Assembly: GCF_027116575.1 (NCBI RefSeq)
Contig: NZ_CP098252.1
Coordinates: forward strand, 744,001-808,000
Length of the DNA: 64,000 nt
DNA from: Oxalobacter aliiformigenes
GTDB lineage: Bacteria; Pseudomonadota; Gammaproteobacteria; Burkholderiales; Burkholderiaceae_D
Direction: 5' to 3'
The position numbers and the translations under genes were made by a program. Shown here one piece after another: positions 11,576-20,043 of this stretch. The notes under the pieces were generated by a model that was not told where the DNA came from, made no database searches, and saw only the letters and a list, made by a program, of their open reading frames with translations. Position 1 is the first letter of the stretch. The number at the start of each line of letters is the position of its first letter.

Positions 11576-11606
11576 AAAAGGCAGGAAAATCATCCTGCCT
11601 TTTTTG
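11576..11606 (+). terminator. Rho-independent terminator between rlpA and dksA
   Basis: AAAAGGCAGGA and TCCTGCCTTTTTT form a stem around AAATCA. The genes converge here, and the A/T flanks would let it work in both directions. Confidence 0.85.
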
Positions 11607-11620
11607 TTTGCCGGATCATT

Positions 11621-12064
11621 TCAGTCACCGTACAGTTTTTGTTTCAGCTCGCGGCGCTGTTGCGCTTCGAGGGAAAGCGTGGCGGTGGGACGTGCCAGCA
11701 GTCGGGCGATGCCGATGGGTTCGCCTGTTTCGACACACCAGCCGTAGTCGCCGGATTCGATACTTGCCAGCGACTGTTTCACTTTTTTCAGCAACTTGCG
11801 TTCACGGTCGCGGGTTCTGAGTTCCAGTGCATGTTCTTCTTCAATGGTGGCGCGGTCGGCCGGATCGGGAACCAGAGTCGTTTCGCGGAGATTTTCTGTC
11901 GTCTGCCCTGCGTTGCGGATGAGGTCCTGCTCCATTTTTTCAAGGCGGGCCTTGAAAAAAGCCAGCTGGGCAGGATTCATGTAGTCGTCTTCACTCATCT
12001 TGAGGATTTCTTCCTCGGTGAGCAGAGGGGGCGTTTGTGTCGGTTTTCTGGTTTTGGTATTCAC
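11621..12064 (-). CDS. dksA: RNA polymerase-binding transcription factor DksA
   Basis: DksA enters the RNA polymerase secondary channel and, with ppGpp, tunes stable RNA and amino-acid promoters. The chosen start is the GTG at 12064 (VNTKTRKPTQTPPLLTEEEI), preceded by AAGGAAAC; the frame stays open 31 codons upstream, but that part is not DksA-like. The coiled-coil tip is intact (DPADRATIEEEHALELRTRDRERKLL). The C-terminal globular domain keeps only one of the four zinc cysteines: C110 in GWCVETGEPIG remains, while the second position of the first pair is not Cys and the distal pair reads SLEA. The fold context is otherwise normal (RLLARPTATLS). This is a low-cysteine DksA variant, so zinc dependence is unlikely. 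Confidence 0.94.
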   Translation of the reverse strand: MNTKTRKPTQTPPLLTEEEILKMSEDDYMNPAQLAFFKARLEKMEQDLIRNAGQTTENLRETTLVPDPADRATIEEEHALELRTRDRERKLLKKVKQSLASIESGDYGWCVETGEPIGIARLLARPTATLSLEAQQRRELKQKLYGD

Positions 12065-12235
12065 TTGTCTTGTTTCCTTTGCCTCAATATATCTGTTCGT
12101 AAGTAACCGGCAATTTATTGCGGCATGTATTGAACTATGGTTTGAAATACCCTGCAATGAAATTTAATCGACCGGATGACATCTGTCAAAAGGTCATGCC
12201 AATAAAACAGGAAAAAAGTCTTTCCGGTGTTTTAT

Positions 12236-13261
12236 TCAGTCTGCAAGACTATCATGAAGTCCTTCCATAAAAATTGTCCTAGGCAGGTTTTTTCCAATAA
12301 AAACCAGTTTGCTTTCGGGGGGATGATTTTCATCCCATTTTTCGACCACATCGGTTCCCATCAATTGCTGTACTCCCTGGAAAACCACTTTCCTGTCGGC
12401 CCCTTTCATGTATAAAACCCCCTTGTAGCGCAGCATCTGGGGGCCGAACAGGGTGATCATCCTGTCGAAAAAATCATTGAGTTTGTCCGGATCGAAGGGT
12501 TTTTTGCTGTGGAAAACGAAAGAGCCGATGTCGTCCAGATGACGGGAACATCCGCAGTCCAGACTGCACGCGTGGTCGTGAGGATGATCGTGATCGTGGT
12601 GGTGATCATGGCCGTCTGCATCGACGTCCAGTTTCGAGCTGAGGTTAAATCCGCGAAGATCGAGCACTTCGGCAACCGGTATGCGACCAAAATCGACCGT
12701 ATGGATCGAGGCGTGCGGATTGATTCTTCGCAATCTGTTAATCAGCAATTCGACATCTTCCGCACTGACCAGATCGGTTTTCGAAATCAGCAGCCTGTCG
12801 GCATAACCGACCTGCTGGCGTGCCTGTTCGTATTCGTCAAGCTGGCGCATGGCGAATACGGCATCCATCAGCGTGATGATTCCGTCGATCATGAAGTCTT
12901 CGGCAACGGCATCTTCCAGAAAGAAAGTCTGGGCAACCGGCCCCGGATCGGCCAGGCCGGTCGTTTCGATAACAACACGGTCGAAGCTGATTTCGCCGCT
13001 TTTGCGTTTGTTTGCCAGACGTGTCAGGGCTGTGACGAGGTCGCTGCGGATGGTGCAGCAGATGCATCCGTTGCTCATCTCGACGATCTGCTCGGCATCG
13101 TCCTGGACAAGAATGTTGCTGTCGATATTTTCTTCCCCGAATTCGTTTTCGATGACCGCGATGCGTTGTTTGTGCTGCTTATCCCTGAGTATCCGGTTCA
13201 AGAGAGTGGTCTTGCCGGCGCCGAGAAAGCCGGTAATGATGGTGACAGGTATCAGTGACAT
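12236..13261 (-). CDS. COG0523 (CobW/YjiA-type) GTPase, probable metal chaperone
   Basis: This G3E-family P-loop GTPase has 341 residues. It shows Walker A TGFLGAGKTT (about residues 10-19), the diagnostic GCICC metal motif (about residues 65-70), a Walker B-like VVIETTGLADP and the SKTDL base-recognition motif. Between the GTPase half and the CobW C-terminal domain lies a histidine-rich segment, DGHDHHHDHDHPHDH, followed by three nearby cysteines, a likely Zn/Co/Ni binding loop. The family inserts metals into target proteins. The metal and target here are unknown: no Zur-type operator or client gene was recognised beside it. Confidence 0.92.
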   Translation of the reverse strand: MSLIPVTIITGFLGAGKTTLLNRILRDKQHKQRIAVIENEFGEENIDSNILVQDDAEQIVEMSNGCICCTIRSDLVTALTRLANKRKSGEISFDRVVIETTGLADPGPVAQTFFLEDAVAEDFMIDGIITLMDAVFAMRQLDEYEQARQQVGYADRLLISKTDLVSAEDVELLINRLRRINPHASIHTVDFGRIPVAEVLDLRGFNLSSKLDVDADGHDHHHDHDHPHDHACSLDCGCSRHLDDIGSFVFHSKKPFDPDKLNDFFDRMITLFGPQMLRYKGVLYMKGADRKVVFQGVQQLMGTDVVEKWDENHPPESKLVFIGKNLPRTIFMEGLHDSLAD

Positions 13262-13427
13262 GGTGCCGATATGGATAGTGGTTTAACTTTCCGGATTTTA
13301 TCAAACAATATCAGGAATATACATCAGGTCCGGAAAGTGTGGAAACGTATTCCGCATTGTTGTACGGATACAATTCGTAACACATTTTTGTTTTGTGTTT
13401 TTCGGCGGACGATCTTATATTGTAAAA

Positions 13428-13474
13428 GACTTTATAAGTCAAGTACTCTGATGCAAATTGTAAAAAATACTTGT
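13428..13474. promoter_or_regulatory. Candidate dyads upstream of the formamidase gene
   Basis: A short inverted repeat GACTT-TAT-AAGTC (13428-13440) is followed at once by CAAGTA, whose reverse complement TACTTG recurs about 20 bp later. The surroundings are AT-rich and lie 75-120 bp before the formamidase start, where an operator would fit. No known binding-site family was matched. Confidence 0.3.
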
Positions 13475-13548
13475 TACATGGGTTGTATCGGGTGTTTCGG
13501 CTGGCACCACTTATACGCCGGATGCCCCTTTTGAGAGAGGAGGCAGTT

Positions 13549-14565
13549 ATGGGAAGCACAGGTTCAGTGAGTTCATGGGAAGAGGCATTGCTGGTTGCAG
13601 CGATTCAATATCCTGTTCCCGTTGTAAGCGGTCCCGGGGATATTCAGGTGAATGTTGACAGAATCTGCAAGGCAGTCGCGGCGACCAAGGCCGGTTATCC
13701 GGGTCTTGATCTGATCGTTTTTCCCGAATATTCGACGCAGGGCTTAAATACGGCCATCTGGTCTTATGACGAGATGCTGTTGAGTCTGGACAGTCCTCAG
13801 GTCGGTCAGTACAGGCAGGCGTGCAAGGAGGCGGATGTCTGGGGGGTATTTTCCATCATGGAGCAGGATCCTGAGGGCGGTCCTCCATTCAATACGGCCA
13901 TCATCATCGATAACAAGGGGGAAATCGCACTGCATTACAGGAAACTGCAACCGTGGGTACCGGTGGAACCCTGGGCGCCGGGCAATCTGGGGATGCCGGT
14001 ATGCGATGGGCCCAAGGGATCGAAACTCGCGGTATGTATCTGCCATGACGGGATGTTTCCTGAACTGGCCCGTGAAGCCGCTTACAAGGGATGCAATGTC
14101 TATATCCGCATATCGGGCTATTCGACGCAGGTAAACGACCAGTGGATTATCACGAACCGTACCAATGCATGGCAAAACCTGATGTATACGGTATCTGTCA
14201 ATTTGGCCGGTTACGACAATGTCTTCTACTATTTCGGCGAAGGCACGATCTGCAATTACGACGGTAACGTCATTCAGCAGGGGCACAGGAATCCATGGGA
14301 AATCGTGACGGCTGAGCTGTTCCCGCGGCTTGCTGACAAGGCTCGCGAAAACTGGGCACTGGAAAACAATATTTTCAATCTGGGATGCCGTGCCTATGTC
14401 GCCAAACCCGGGGGCGAGAAAGCCAATTACCTGACATGGGTCCGTGATCTGGCCGAGGGCAAATACAAATTGCCCTGGGATGACAAGATCAAGATCCGTG
14501 ACGGATGGAAGTATTATCCCAACGGGGGGCAGTATGGCCCCATGCCGGATAAATTCAAGAAATAA
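13549..14565 (+). CDS. amiF: Formamidase (AmiF-type aliphatic amidase, nitrilase superfamily)
   Basis: The enzyme hydrolyses formamide to formate and ammonia in the cytoplasm. The 338-residue product strongly resembles Helicobacter AmiF along its length ([45 protein letters not shown]). The nitrilase triad is visible: E60 (FPEYS), the Lys in HYRKLQPW, and the Cys in VCICHDGM. The start at 13549 is fixed by GAGAGGAGG a few bases upstream. It stands alone, with a terminator immediately behind. In an organism whose energy metabolism centres on formate, it would add formate and free nitrogen. That metabolic role is inferred; the enzymatic call is firm. Confidence 0.95.
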   Translation: MGSTGSVSSWEEALLVAAIQYPVPVVSGPGDIQVNVDRICKAVAATKAGYPGLDLIVFPEYSTQGLNTAIWSYDEMLLSLDSPQVGQYRQACKEADVWGVFSIMEQDPEGGPPFNTAIIIDNKGEIALHYRKLQPWVPVEPWAPGNLGMPVCDGPKGSKLAVCICHDGMFPELAREAAYKGCNVYIRISGYSTQVNDQWIITNRTNAWQNLMYTVSVNLAGYDNVFYYFGEGTICNYDGNVIQQGHRNPWEIVTAELFPRLADKARENWALENNIFNLGCRAYVAKPGGEKANYLTWVRDLAEGKYKLPWDDKIKIRDGWKYYPNGGQYGPMPDKFKK

Positions 14566-14605
14566 CCCGGATTTGCGGTGTCTGGTCTGACCCTGTCCGG
14601 ATGAA

Positions 14606-14638
14606 GAAGGTCCTGGTTTTTTGACAGGACCTTTTTTG
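14606..14638 (+). terminator. Rho-independent terminator after the formamidase gene
   Basis: AAGGTCCTG and CAGGACCTT form the stem, followed by a T-run, 40 bp past the stop codon. Confidence 0.85.
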
Positions 14639-14639
14639 C

Positions 14640-15225
14640 AGGGTGTGGAAAAAGTCCTGGCCGCTTCGATTGGCCTGTTACAAACGGCCAATCATGGTTC
14701 CGTGTATTTCACTTTATTCGGAAAATGTGTTTGCATGTTCCTGTTCGGGTAATGGATACGGTTTTCCCGGTTCAGGATTATGGAAAAACGGTACGTGTCC
14801 GGAAGTCTTGTTTCGGCAAGTGCGATTCGGGGGGGAACGGCCATTCCTGTGGTCCTCAACATACAGTTTTGGATTCCCGACTGTGATATGAACATCATCC
14901 GGGAGGCGGGGTCATGTTGGTTGTATCTTTCAGAATATGGGCCGTGCCCGGTGCCGGCTGATGAAGACATTCTGTCCGCTTCCATACCCGTCAATGCCTT
15001 GCGAAGCTGTCATGGAACAAAGAAAATCTGTTACGAAAGAATCATGACTGTTTGTACCGGAATGAATCATGGCGCTTTGTCCGGACTGTTTTCACGGATA
15101 CCGTTTGTTCCGGAAGCAGTGGCATACGAGCAGGGATGACCGTCAGGTTTTCCCGGTTGTCGGCAACAGGGCAGGTAACGGGATTTTGAAGGGGGAGCGC
15201 TCTTTTTTGTCCGGACGAAAGGGTA
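14640..15225. other. 586-bp stretch without a recognisable gene
   Basis: Short open frames exist on both strands (about 80-119 codons) but they overlap each other, lack convincing ribosome binding sites and resemble no family I know. I see no tRNA-like fold, long repeat or terminator inside it. It separates the formamidase gene from the 3' end of xerC. Confidence 0.5.
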
Positions 15226-16218
15226 TCAGCTGTTCCCTTTTTTACCAGCCCTGGCCCTTGGATGTGCCGAATCATATACCTTGGCCAGATGCTGGAAATC
15301 CAGCGCGGTATAGACCTGTGTCGATGCAATGGATGCATGCCCCAGCATTTCCTGTACGGCGCGCAAGTCACCGGAGGACTGGAGAATGTGCGAGGCGAAG
15401 GAATGCCGAAGGATGTGGGGATGTACATTGACGGGCAGCCCGAGACGTCTGGCGTGATCCTTTATCCTCAACTGGACAAGGCGGACGGACATGCGATGTC
15501 CGCGCGAGTTGAGAAACAGGGCGTAAGTGTCGTTCTGATTCGTGTCGGGACGGGTGAACCGGTCTCGTACGGCAAGCCATTTTTCAATGGCAGTGACAGC
15601 GGCGTCGCCAACCGGAACGATTCGTGTTTTGCTGCCTTTGCCGGTCGCGGTCACTTCCTTTTCGTTCAGATCGATCCAGCCTGTCGATGTGTAACCGGAC
15701 TGTCTGACAGAGTGGATATCGAGTCCTGTCAGCTCGGAAACGCGAAGCCCGCTGGAGTACAGCAGTTCGAACATGGCATGGTCGCATAAGGCGGAAATTT
15801 TTCCGGCTTCAGAAACGTGTTCCCTGCCGGAATCGGCTGAGACGAGTCTGACGGCATCATCGACGGCAAGTGCCTTGGGAAGCGGTTTGTCTTTTTTGGG
15901 AGCGTGAATGTCTTCCGCAGGATTGGTATTGATCACCGATTCTTCGACGAGCCACTGGAACAGGCCGCGCCATGCCGACAGTTTCCGTCCAAGTGAACGG
16001 GGAGACAAACCGCCGGCATGTAACTGCGAAATGAACCGGCGTATGTCGGCCGATGAGAGAGAAATCAGGGCCGTTTTGCCGGCCAGTTCAGCCAGCTGTT
16101 CAAGATCGCGCCGATAGTTTTCGACTGTATTGTCTGACAGTTTCCGCTGTCCGGACAACATGTCAAGGTATCGGTCGGCGATGTTGTTGCCGGGATTGCC
16201 GGTGGAGTTTTTGTCCAT
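15226..16218 (-). CDS. xerC: Tyrosine recombinase XerC
   Basis: XerC and XerD resolve chromosome dimers at dif during division. The 330-residue protein has an N-terminal SAM-like DNA-binding domain (LSDNTVENYRRDLEQLAEL) and a C-terminal catalytic domain. Catalytic motifs include SSGLRVSELTGL (first Arg), HPHILRHSFASHIL (His-x-x-Arg), LGHAS (second His) and the Tyr in STQVYTALDF. The HPRA near the C-terminus is a typical XerC ending. The gene starts 1 bp after the DUF484 stop on the minus strand, the classical DUF484-xerC pairing. A ~20-residue N-terminal extension (MDKNSTGNPGNNIADRY) is slightly longer than usual. Confidence 0.96.
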   Translation of the reverse strand: MDKNSTGNPGNNIADRYLDMLSGQRKLSDNTVENYRRDLEQLAELAGKTALISLSSADIRRFISQLHAGGLSPRSLGRKLSAWRGLFQWLVEESVINTNPAEDIHAPKKDKPLPKALAVDDAVRLVSADSGREHVSEAGKISALCDHAMFELLYSSGLRVSELTGLDIHSVRQSGYTSTGWIDLNEKEVTATGKGSKTRIVPVGDAAVTAIEKWLAVRDRFTRPDTNQNDTYALFLNSRGHRMSVRLVQLRIKDHARRLGLPVNVHPHILRHSFASHILQSSGDLRAVQEMLGHASIASTQVYTALDFQHLAKVYDSAHPRARAGKKGNS

Positions 16219-16219
16219 T

Positions 16220-16900
16220 TCAGCCGGTCACCAGCAGATGACGGAGTGTGACACTGGCCAGTTCTCCGATAGCAGACAAAAAATCGGTGGCCATATCGTT
16301 CTGGAAACGGGTGGCATCGGGCGATCCCATTACAATGAGACCGAACGGAAGGGATTGCGCGTCTTTTTTCAGCGGTACCAGGGCGACAGAACGGATCGAG
16401 GAGAAAAGATCAAGCCATTTGACAGCATCCTGATTTTCCGGCACTTTTCCGCAATACGGATGTTTCATGCGGTTGGCGGCATTGCGGATGTTTTCATCGA
16501 CATGCCGGGTAAACCAGCTGTCCGCGTATTCTTCCCGGATATTCCAGAGCCGCAATGTCGTTTCGGGCACATTGAAAACGGATTCGAGACTGTTGACGAC
16601 CGTTTGCGGCATATCATCGGTTTCATGGCGTTTTTCGAGAAGTCTCGAGGCCCAGACTACCATTTTTTCCATCAGGCTCTTGTTGTTCTGTGCCGTGTGC
16701 ATCAGCCTGGACAGTTGCAGTTCGAGGGTTTTGTATTTGCTTCGCAATACTTCGATCTGGCGCTCATGCAGGGAGACGGCCTTGCCGATGACCGGGCTAA
16801 TCAGGCGCAAACCGGAAAGGATGTCGGCATGATTCTCGAAGAATTCGGGGTGGTCGATAAGATATTGTGCAACGGTTTGGGAATCGATAGCCTGCGTCAT
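16220..16900 (-). CDS. DUF484 family protein
   Basis: The 226-residue product begins with the hallmark VAQYLIDHPEFFENHADIL. A coiled-coil helix (about residues 40-85) follows, then a GAF-like domain ending in LASVTLRHLL. The family is conserved in proteobacteria next to xerC, often after dapF, and its biochemical role is unknown. Here dapF is not upstream; apaH lies divergently instead. The tight coupling to xerC is the only functional clue. Confidence 0.92.
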   Translation of the reverse strand: MTQAIDSQTVAQYLIDHPEFFENHADILSGLRLISPVIGKAVSLHERQIEVLRSKYKTLELQLSRLMHTAQNNKSLMEKMVVWASRLLEKRHETDDMPQTVVNSLESVFNVPETTLRLWNIREEYADSWFTRHVDENIRNAANRMKHPYCGKVPENQDAVKWLDLFSSIRSVALVPLKKDAQSLPFGLIVMGSPDATRFQNDMATDFLSAIGELASVTLRHLLVTG

Positions 16901-17162
16901 GATGAGTCCGGTCAGTCAATGGAAAAATTCAAAAGCATCATTTTACCCGAGGCCGGGCGGGATGACAGAAATTTGTCATGCGAAAAATCAGATCGGCTTG
17001 AGGGAAACCGTGGAGGTACGACCGGTATAGCGCGGTGATGGGGACATGTCACGGTCCGGGACCTGTATGGCATGGGTTTGTCCATAAATTGATCCGGGGG
17101 CATTGCCGTTTTTCTTTTCCCGTTTAAACTAGTGTTTTTTCATTTTGGTTATCAGCGAAATC

Positions 17163-18005
17163 ATGACGACTTATGCATTGGGAGACATCCAGGGATGTCA
17201 ACCACAGTTGCGCGAACTGTTCGGAATCATTGAGGATGAAACACCGGGTGCGAAACTGCTTTTCGCAGGAGATCTGGTCAATCGGGGACCGGCTTCACTG
17301 GAAACGCTGAGAATGGTGAGGGATCTGGGCGAGAGAGCGGTGGCGGTTCTCGGCAATCACGATTTGCATCTTCTGGCGGTGGCATCGGGAATCCGCAAAA
17401 TGAAGTCGGGCGATTCCGTCCAGCCCATTCTGGATGCACCGGACAGGGAAGAATTGATCGACTGGTTGCGGCATCGTCCGATGGCCTATACCGCCAATGG
17501 TATTTTGCTGGTTCATGCCGGTGTATTGCCGCAATGGGATCTGACGGTAACGATGGAACTGGCTCATGAAGTCGAGCATGTTTTGCGCGGGTCTGACTGG
17601 AAGGATTTTCTGGCGGAAATGTATGGCAATCTGCCGGACAAATGGGACGACAGTCTGACCGGAACGGCTCGCCTGCGCTGTATCGTCAATGGACTGACGA
17701 GACTTCGCTTTTGCACAGCCGATGGCCAAATGGAATTCGCCAGCAAGATGGGAACGAACGAGGCGCCACAGGGATACATGCCCTGGTTCGACGTTCCCGG
17801 CAGAAAAACCCGGGAGGATACCGTGGTATTCGGCCACTGGTCCACACTGGGCCTCCTGTTGCGCGATAATCTGGTTTCACTGGATACCGGTTGCGTCTGG
17901 GGGGGAAAACTTACGGCTGTGCGTCTTGACGATCGGGCGCTGTTTCAGGTGGATTGTCCCGGTTTCCTGGAACCGGGGGATTTGCCGGCAAAACCGACGA
18001 GATAA
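17163..18005 (+). CDS. apaH: Symmetrical bis(5'-nucleosyl)-tetraphosphatase (Ap4A hydrolase)
   Basis: The enzyme splits Ap4A into two ADP and can remove Np4 caps from RNA. The metallophosphatase motifs are in order: GDIQGC (residues 7-12), GDLVNRGPAS, GNHDLHLLAV, HAGV, and GHWSTLG near the C-terminus. The ATG at 17163 (MTTYALGDIQGC) is chosen because the motif then sits where ApaH has it; six additional upstream codons are possible. The product has 280 residues, as usual. The last 95 bp overlap the 3' end of the acyltransferase gene on the other strand. Confidence 0.95.
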   Translation: MTTYALGDIQGCQPQLRELFGIIEDETPGAKLLFAGDLVNRGPASLETLRMVRDLGERAVAVLGNHDLHLLAVASGIRKMKSGDSVQPILDAPDREELIDWLRHRPMAYTANGILLVHAGVLPQWDLTVTMELAHEVEHVLRGSDWKDFLAEMYGNLPDKWDDSLTGTARLRCIVNGLTRLRFCTADGQMEFASKMGTNEAPQGYMPWFDVPGRKTREDTVVFGHWSTLGLLLRDNLVSLDTGCVWGGKLTAVRLDDRALFQVDCPGFLEPGDLPAKPTR

Positions 18006-18705
18006 CATCCTGTGCCTGACGGGCAAGGGCTTTGCGGTGCATGCCGGTGGTATCGATGACCGGCAGAATGGTCAGTTCGGCCATGATGTAATCCGAATTG
18101 AAAACGTTTTTCATGCTTCGGGCAAGACTGATATCGCCACTGGAGTCGACGGCCGGTTCGTATTCCCCGTTTCTGTTAACGTATTTCAGGGCGAAGGGCT
18201 GAACCGGCAGTCCGGCATTGATGGCGCCTTCGAACAGATTGGGATGGAACGGCAACATGTTTCCCTGTCTGCCGGTCGTGCCTTCCGGAAAGAAGATGCA
18301 GCGTTCCCGGGCCTGCAGGTTTCTGACCAGTGTTTCCAGTGTGCTTTTGAGGTTCCGTGCACTGCTGCGTTCGAGAAACAGCGTTCCGGTTTTCCGGGAC
18401 AGCCAGCCGACCATGGGCCAGTGTGCCATGTCCGCCTTGGCGATGAAATGGCCGGATACGACCGAGTAGATCAGGAAAATGTCCAGCCATGAAACGTGAT
18501 TGGCGACGATCAGCGATCTGGGCGACAACAGTTCCGGATTGACGATTTTCACGGTCACGCCGCAGATATCCAGCAGTTTTCTGGACCATTTCTGGACGTA
18601 CAGGTTTTTTTTCGAATCGTCGATGAACGGATAAACCACGGTACCATAGACGAAAGCGCCCAGTGTATGCATCAACAGGCGGAAAAAGCAGAAAAACGAT
18701 TTCAT
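17911..18705 (-). CDS. Lysophospholipid acyltransferase (PlsC-like, 1-acylglycerol-3-phosphate acyltransferase)
   Basis: The product is a membrane-associated acyltransferase of the PlsC superfamily. The catalytic NHxxxxD motif is NHVSWLD (about residues 69-75) and the substrate-binding FPEGTTGRQGN is near residue 141. One hydrophobic N-terminal segment (MKSFFCFFRLLMHTLGAFVYGTVVYPF) anchors it. It probably acylates lysophosphatidic acid, though ornithine-lipid acyltransferases look similar. It is the last gene of the yqgE-to-pyrC' run, 12 bp after pyrC'. Its final ~30 residues, rich in Pro, Asp and Arg, are encoded within the region overlapping apaH and are probably dispensable. Confidence 0.88.
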   Translation of the reverse strand: MKSFFCFFRLLMHTLGAFVYGTVVYPFIDDSKKNLYVQKWSRKLLDICGVTVKIVNPELLSPRSLIVANHVSWLDIFLIYSVVSGHFIAKADMAHWPMVGWLSRKTGTLFLERSSARNLKSTLETLVRNLQARERCIFFPEGTTGRQGNMLPFHPNLFEGAINAGLPVQPFALKYVNRNGEYEPAVDSSGDISLARSMKNVFNSDYIMAELTILPVIDTTGMHRKALARQAQDVISSVLPANPPVPGNRDNPPETAPDRQDAQP

Positions 18706-18717
18706 GATGGCATTCTT

Positions 18718-20010
18718 TTACCGTTCAAAAGCGATGCGTCCTTCAACCAGAGTGAAACGGACACAGCCGGGGATGTTTTTTCCGAGGAACGGCGTGTGCT
18801 TGCCCTGGCTTGCCAGTTTCGATGCCGTGACTGTCCAGCTGGCAGCCGGGTCGAAAATACAGATGTCCGCATTGGCGCCGATGTCCAGACGGCCGCAGGA
18901 AAGCCCGAGAATTCTGGCCGGATCGGAAGTGATTTTGGCGATGGCCTTTCCGAGCATATCGTCGCCGCTTCCGCGTTCCCGCATCCATTTCAGTGTCAGC
19001 GAGAGAAACAGTTCGAGACCGGTGGCGCCCGGTGTGGCCTCACCGAACGGCAACAGTTTCTCGTCGTCGTCAACGGGAGTGTGGTCCGAACAGATGGCGT
19101 CGATGGTACCGTCAAGCAGCCCCTGTGTGATGGCGTCACGGTCAGCGTGCGAACGAAGGGGCGGGGTCAGGCGGGCATTTGTATCAAAATAATCGATGTC
19201 GTCTTCCGTCAGATGGAGATGATGGATTCCGACATCGCAGGTGACCGGCAGTCTTTCCTGTTTCGCCTGACGGACAAGTTCGATGCCCTTGGCTGTTGAC
19301 AGGCGGCACAGGTGTACCCGTGCACCGGTGACCCGCATCAGTTCGAAAATCGTATGCAGGCTGACGGTTTCGGCAATGGCGGGAATGCCGATCAGGCCGA
19401 GTGCGGCGGCAACCTGGCCCGAATGGGCCATGCCGTTTCGGGCGAGGAACGGGTCTTCCGGCCGCAGCCACGAACAGTAATTGAACGAGTTGGCGTATTG
19501 CAGGGCTCGCAGCAACACTTCGGTATCCGGAATCGGTTCATTGGCGTGGGAAAAACCGATGCAGCCGGCGTCGGTCAGCTCCGCCATTTCCGTCAGTTTC
19601 TGGCCTTTCAGGCCAACGGTCAGGGCGCCGAGCGGGTAGACATGGGCCTGGTTTCTGGCCGCAGCGCGGTATTTCAGCATTTCGACCAGTCCCGGTTCAT
19701 CCAGTACGGGATCGGTATCCGGCGGACAGACAAGACTGGTTACGCCGCCTGCGACCGCCGCCTGCATTTCGGATTCCAGTGTCGCCTTGTGTTCGTAACC
19801 CGGTTCACGCAGCCGGGCGGCCAGATCGACGAATCCGGGGGAGACGACGAGGCCGCCGGCATCAATAGTCCTGTCCGGGGAAAATCCGGAAACAGGAACG
19901 TCCGCTTCCGTAATGGCAACGATTTTTCCATCGGCTACAGCAATGTTTCTGATTCCGTCGATATGGTTGGCAGGATCGATCAGTCGTCCGTTTTCGATAA
20001 GAAGTTTCAT
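18718..20010 (-). CDS. pyrX: Dihydroorotase homologue lacking the metal-binding HxH (PyrC'/PyrX type)
   Basis: The 430-residue protein has the dihydroorotase fold throughout (GFVDLAARLREPGYE, CPPDTDPVLDEPG, CSDHTPVDDDEKLLPF, GATGLELFLSL). In active enzymes the first motif is D-x-H-x-H-x-R-E-P-G; here the two zinc histidines are A64 and R66. This is the pattern of the non-catalytic PyrC' that assembles with aspartate carbamoyltransferase in pseudomonads and relatives. The gene lies 33 bp after pyrB, as expected for such a structural partner. A true pyrC should then exist elsewhere in the genome. Many pipelines would name it simply dihydroorotase. Confidence 0.9.
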   Translation of the reverse strand: MKLLIENGRLIDPANHIDGIRNIAVADGKIVAITEADVPVSGFSPDRTIDAGGLVVSPGFVDLAARLREPGYEHKATLESEMQAAVAGGVTSLVCPPDTDPVLDEPGLVEMLKYRAAARNQAHVYPLGALTVGLKGQKLTEMAELTDAGCIGFSHANEPIPDTEVLLRALQYANSFNYCSWLRPEDPFLARNGMAHSGQVAAALGLIGIPAIAETVSLHTIFELMRVTGARVHLCRLSTAKGIELVRQAKQERLPVTCDVGIHHLHLTEDDIDYFDTNARLTPPLRSHADRDAITQGLLDGTIDAICSDHTPVDDDEKLLPFGEATPGATGLELFLSLTLKWMRERGSGDDMLGKAIAKITSDPARILGLSCGRLDIGANADICIFDPAASWTVTASKLASQGKHTPFLGKNIPGCVRFTLVEGRIAFER

Positions 20011-20043
20011 TCCAGTATGTCCTCAAAAACTGTCCGGTTTCGC

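Noticed and set aside
12571..12630. Short repeated GATC/GTGGTGATCATGG-like sequence inside the metal GTPase gene
   Set aside because: It encodes the His/Asp-rich loop and is explained by codon repetition, not a separate repeat element.
14692..15139. Overlapping ~100-codon frames on both strands after the formamidase gene
   Set aside because: They overlap each other, look random in composition and have no ribosome binding sites.
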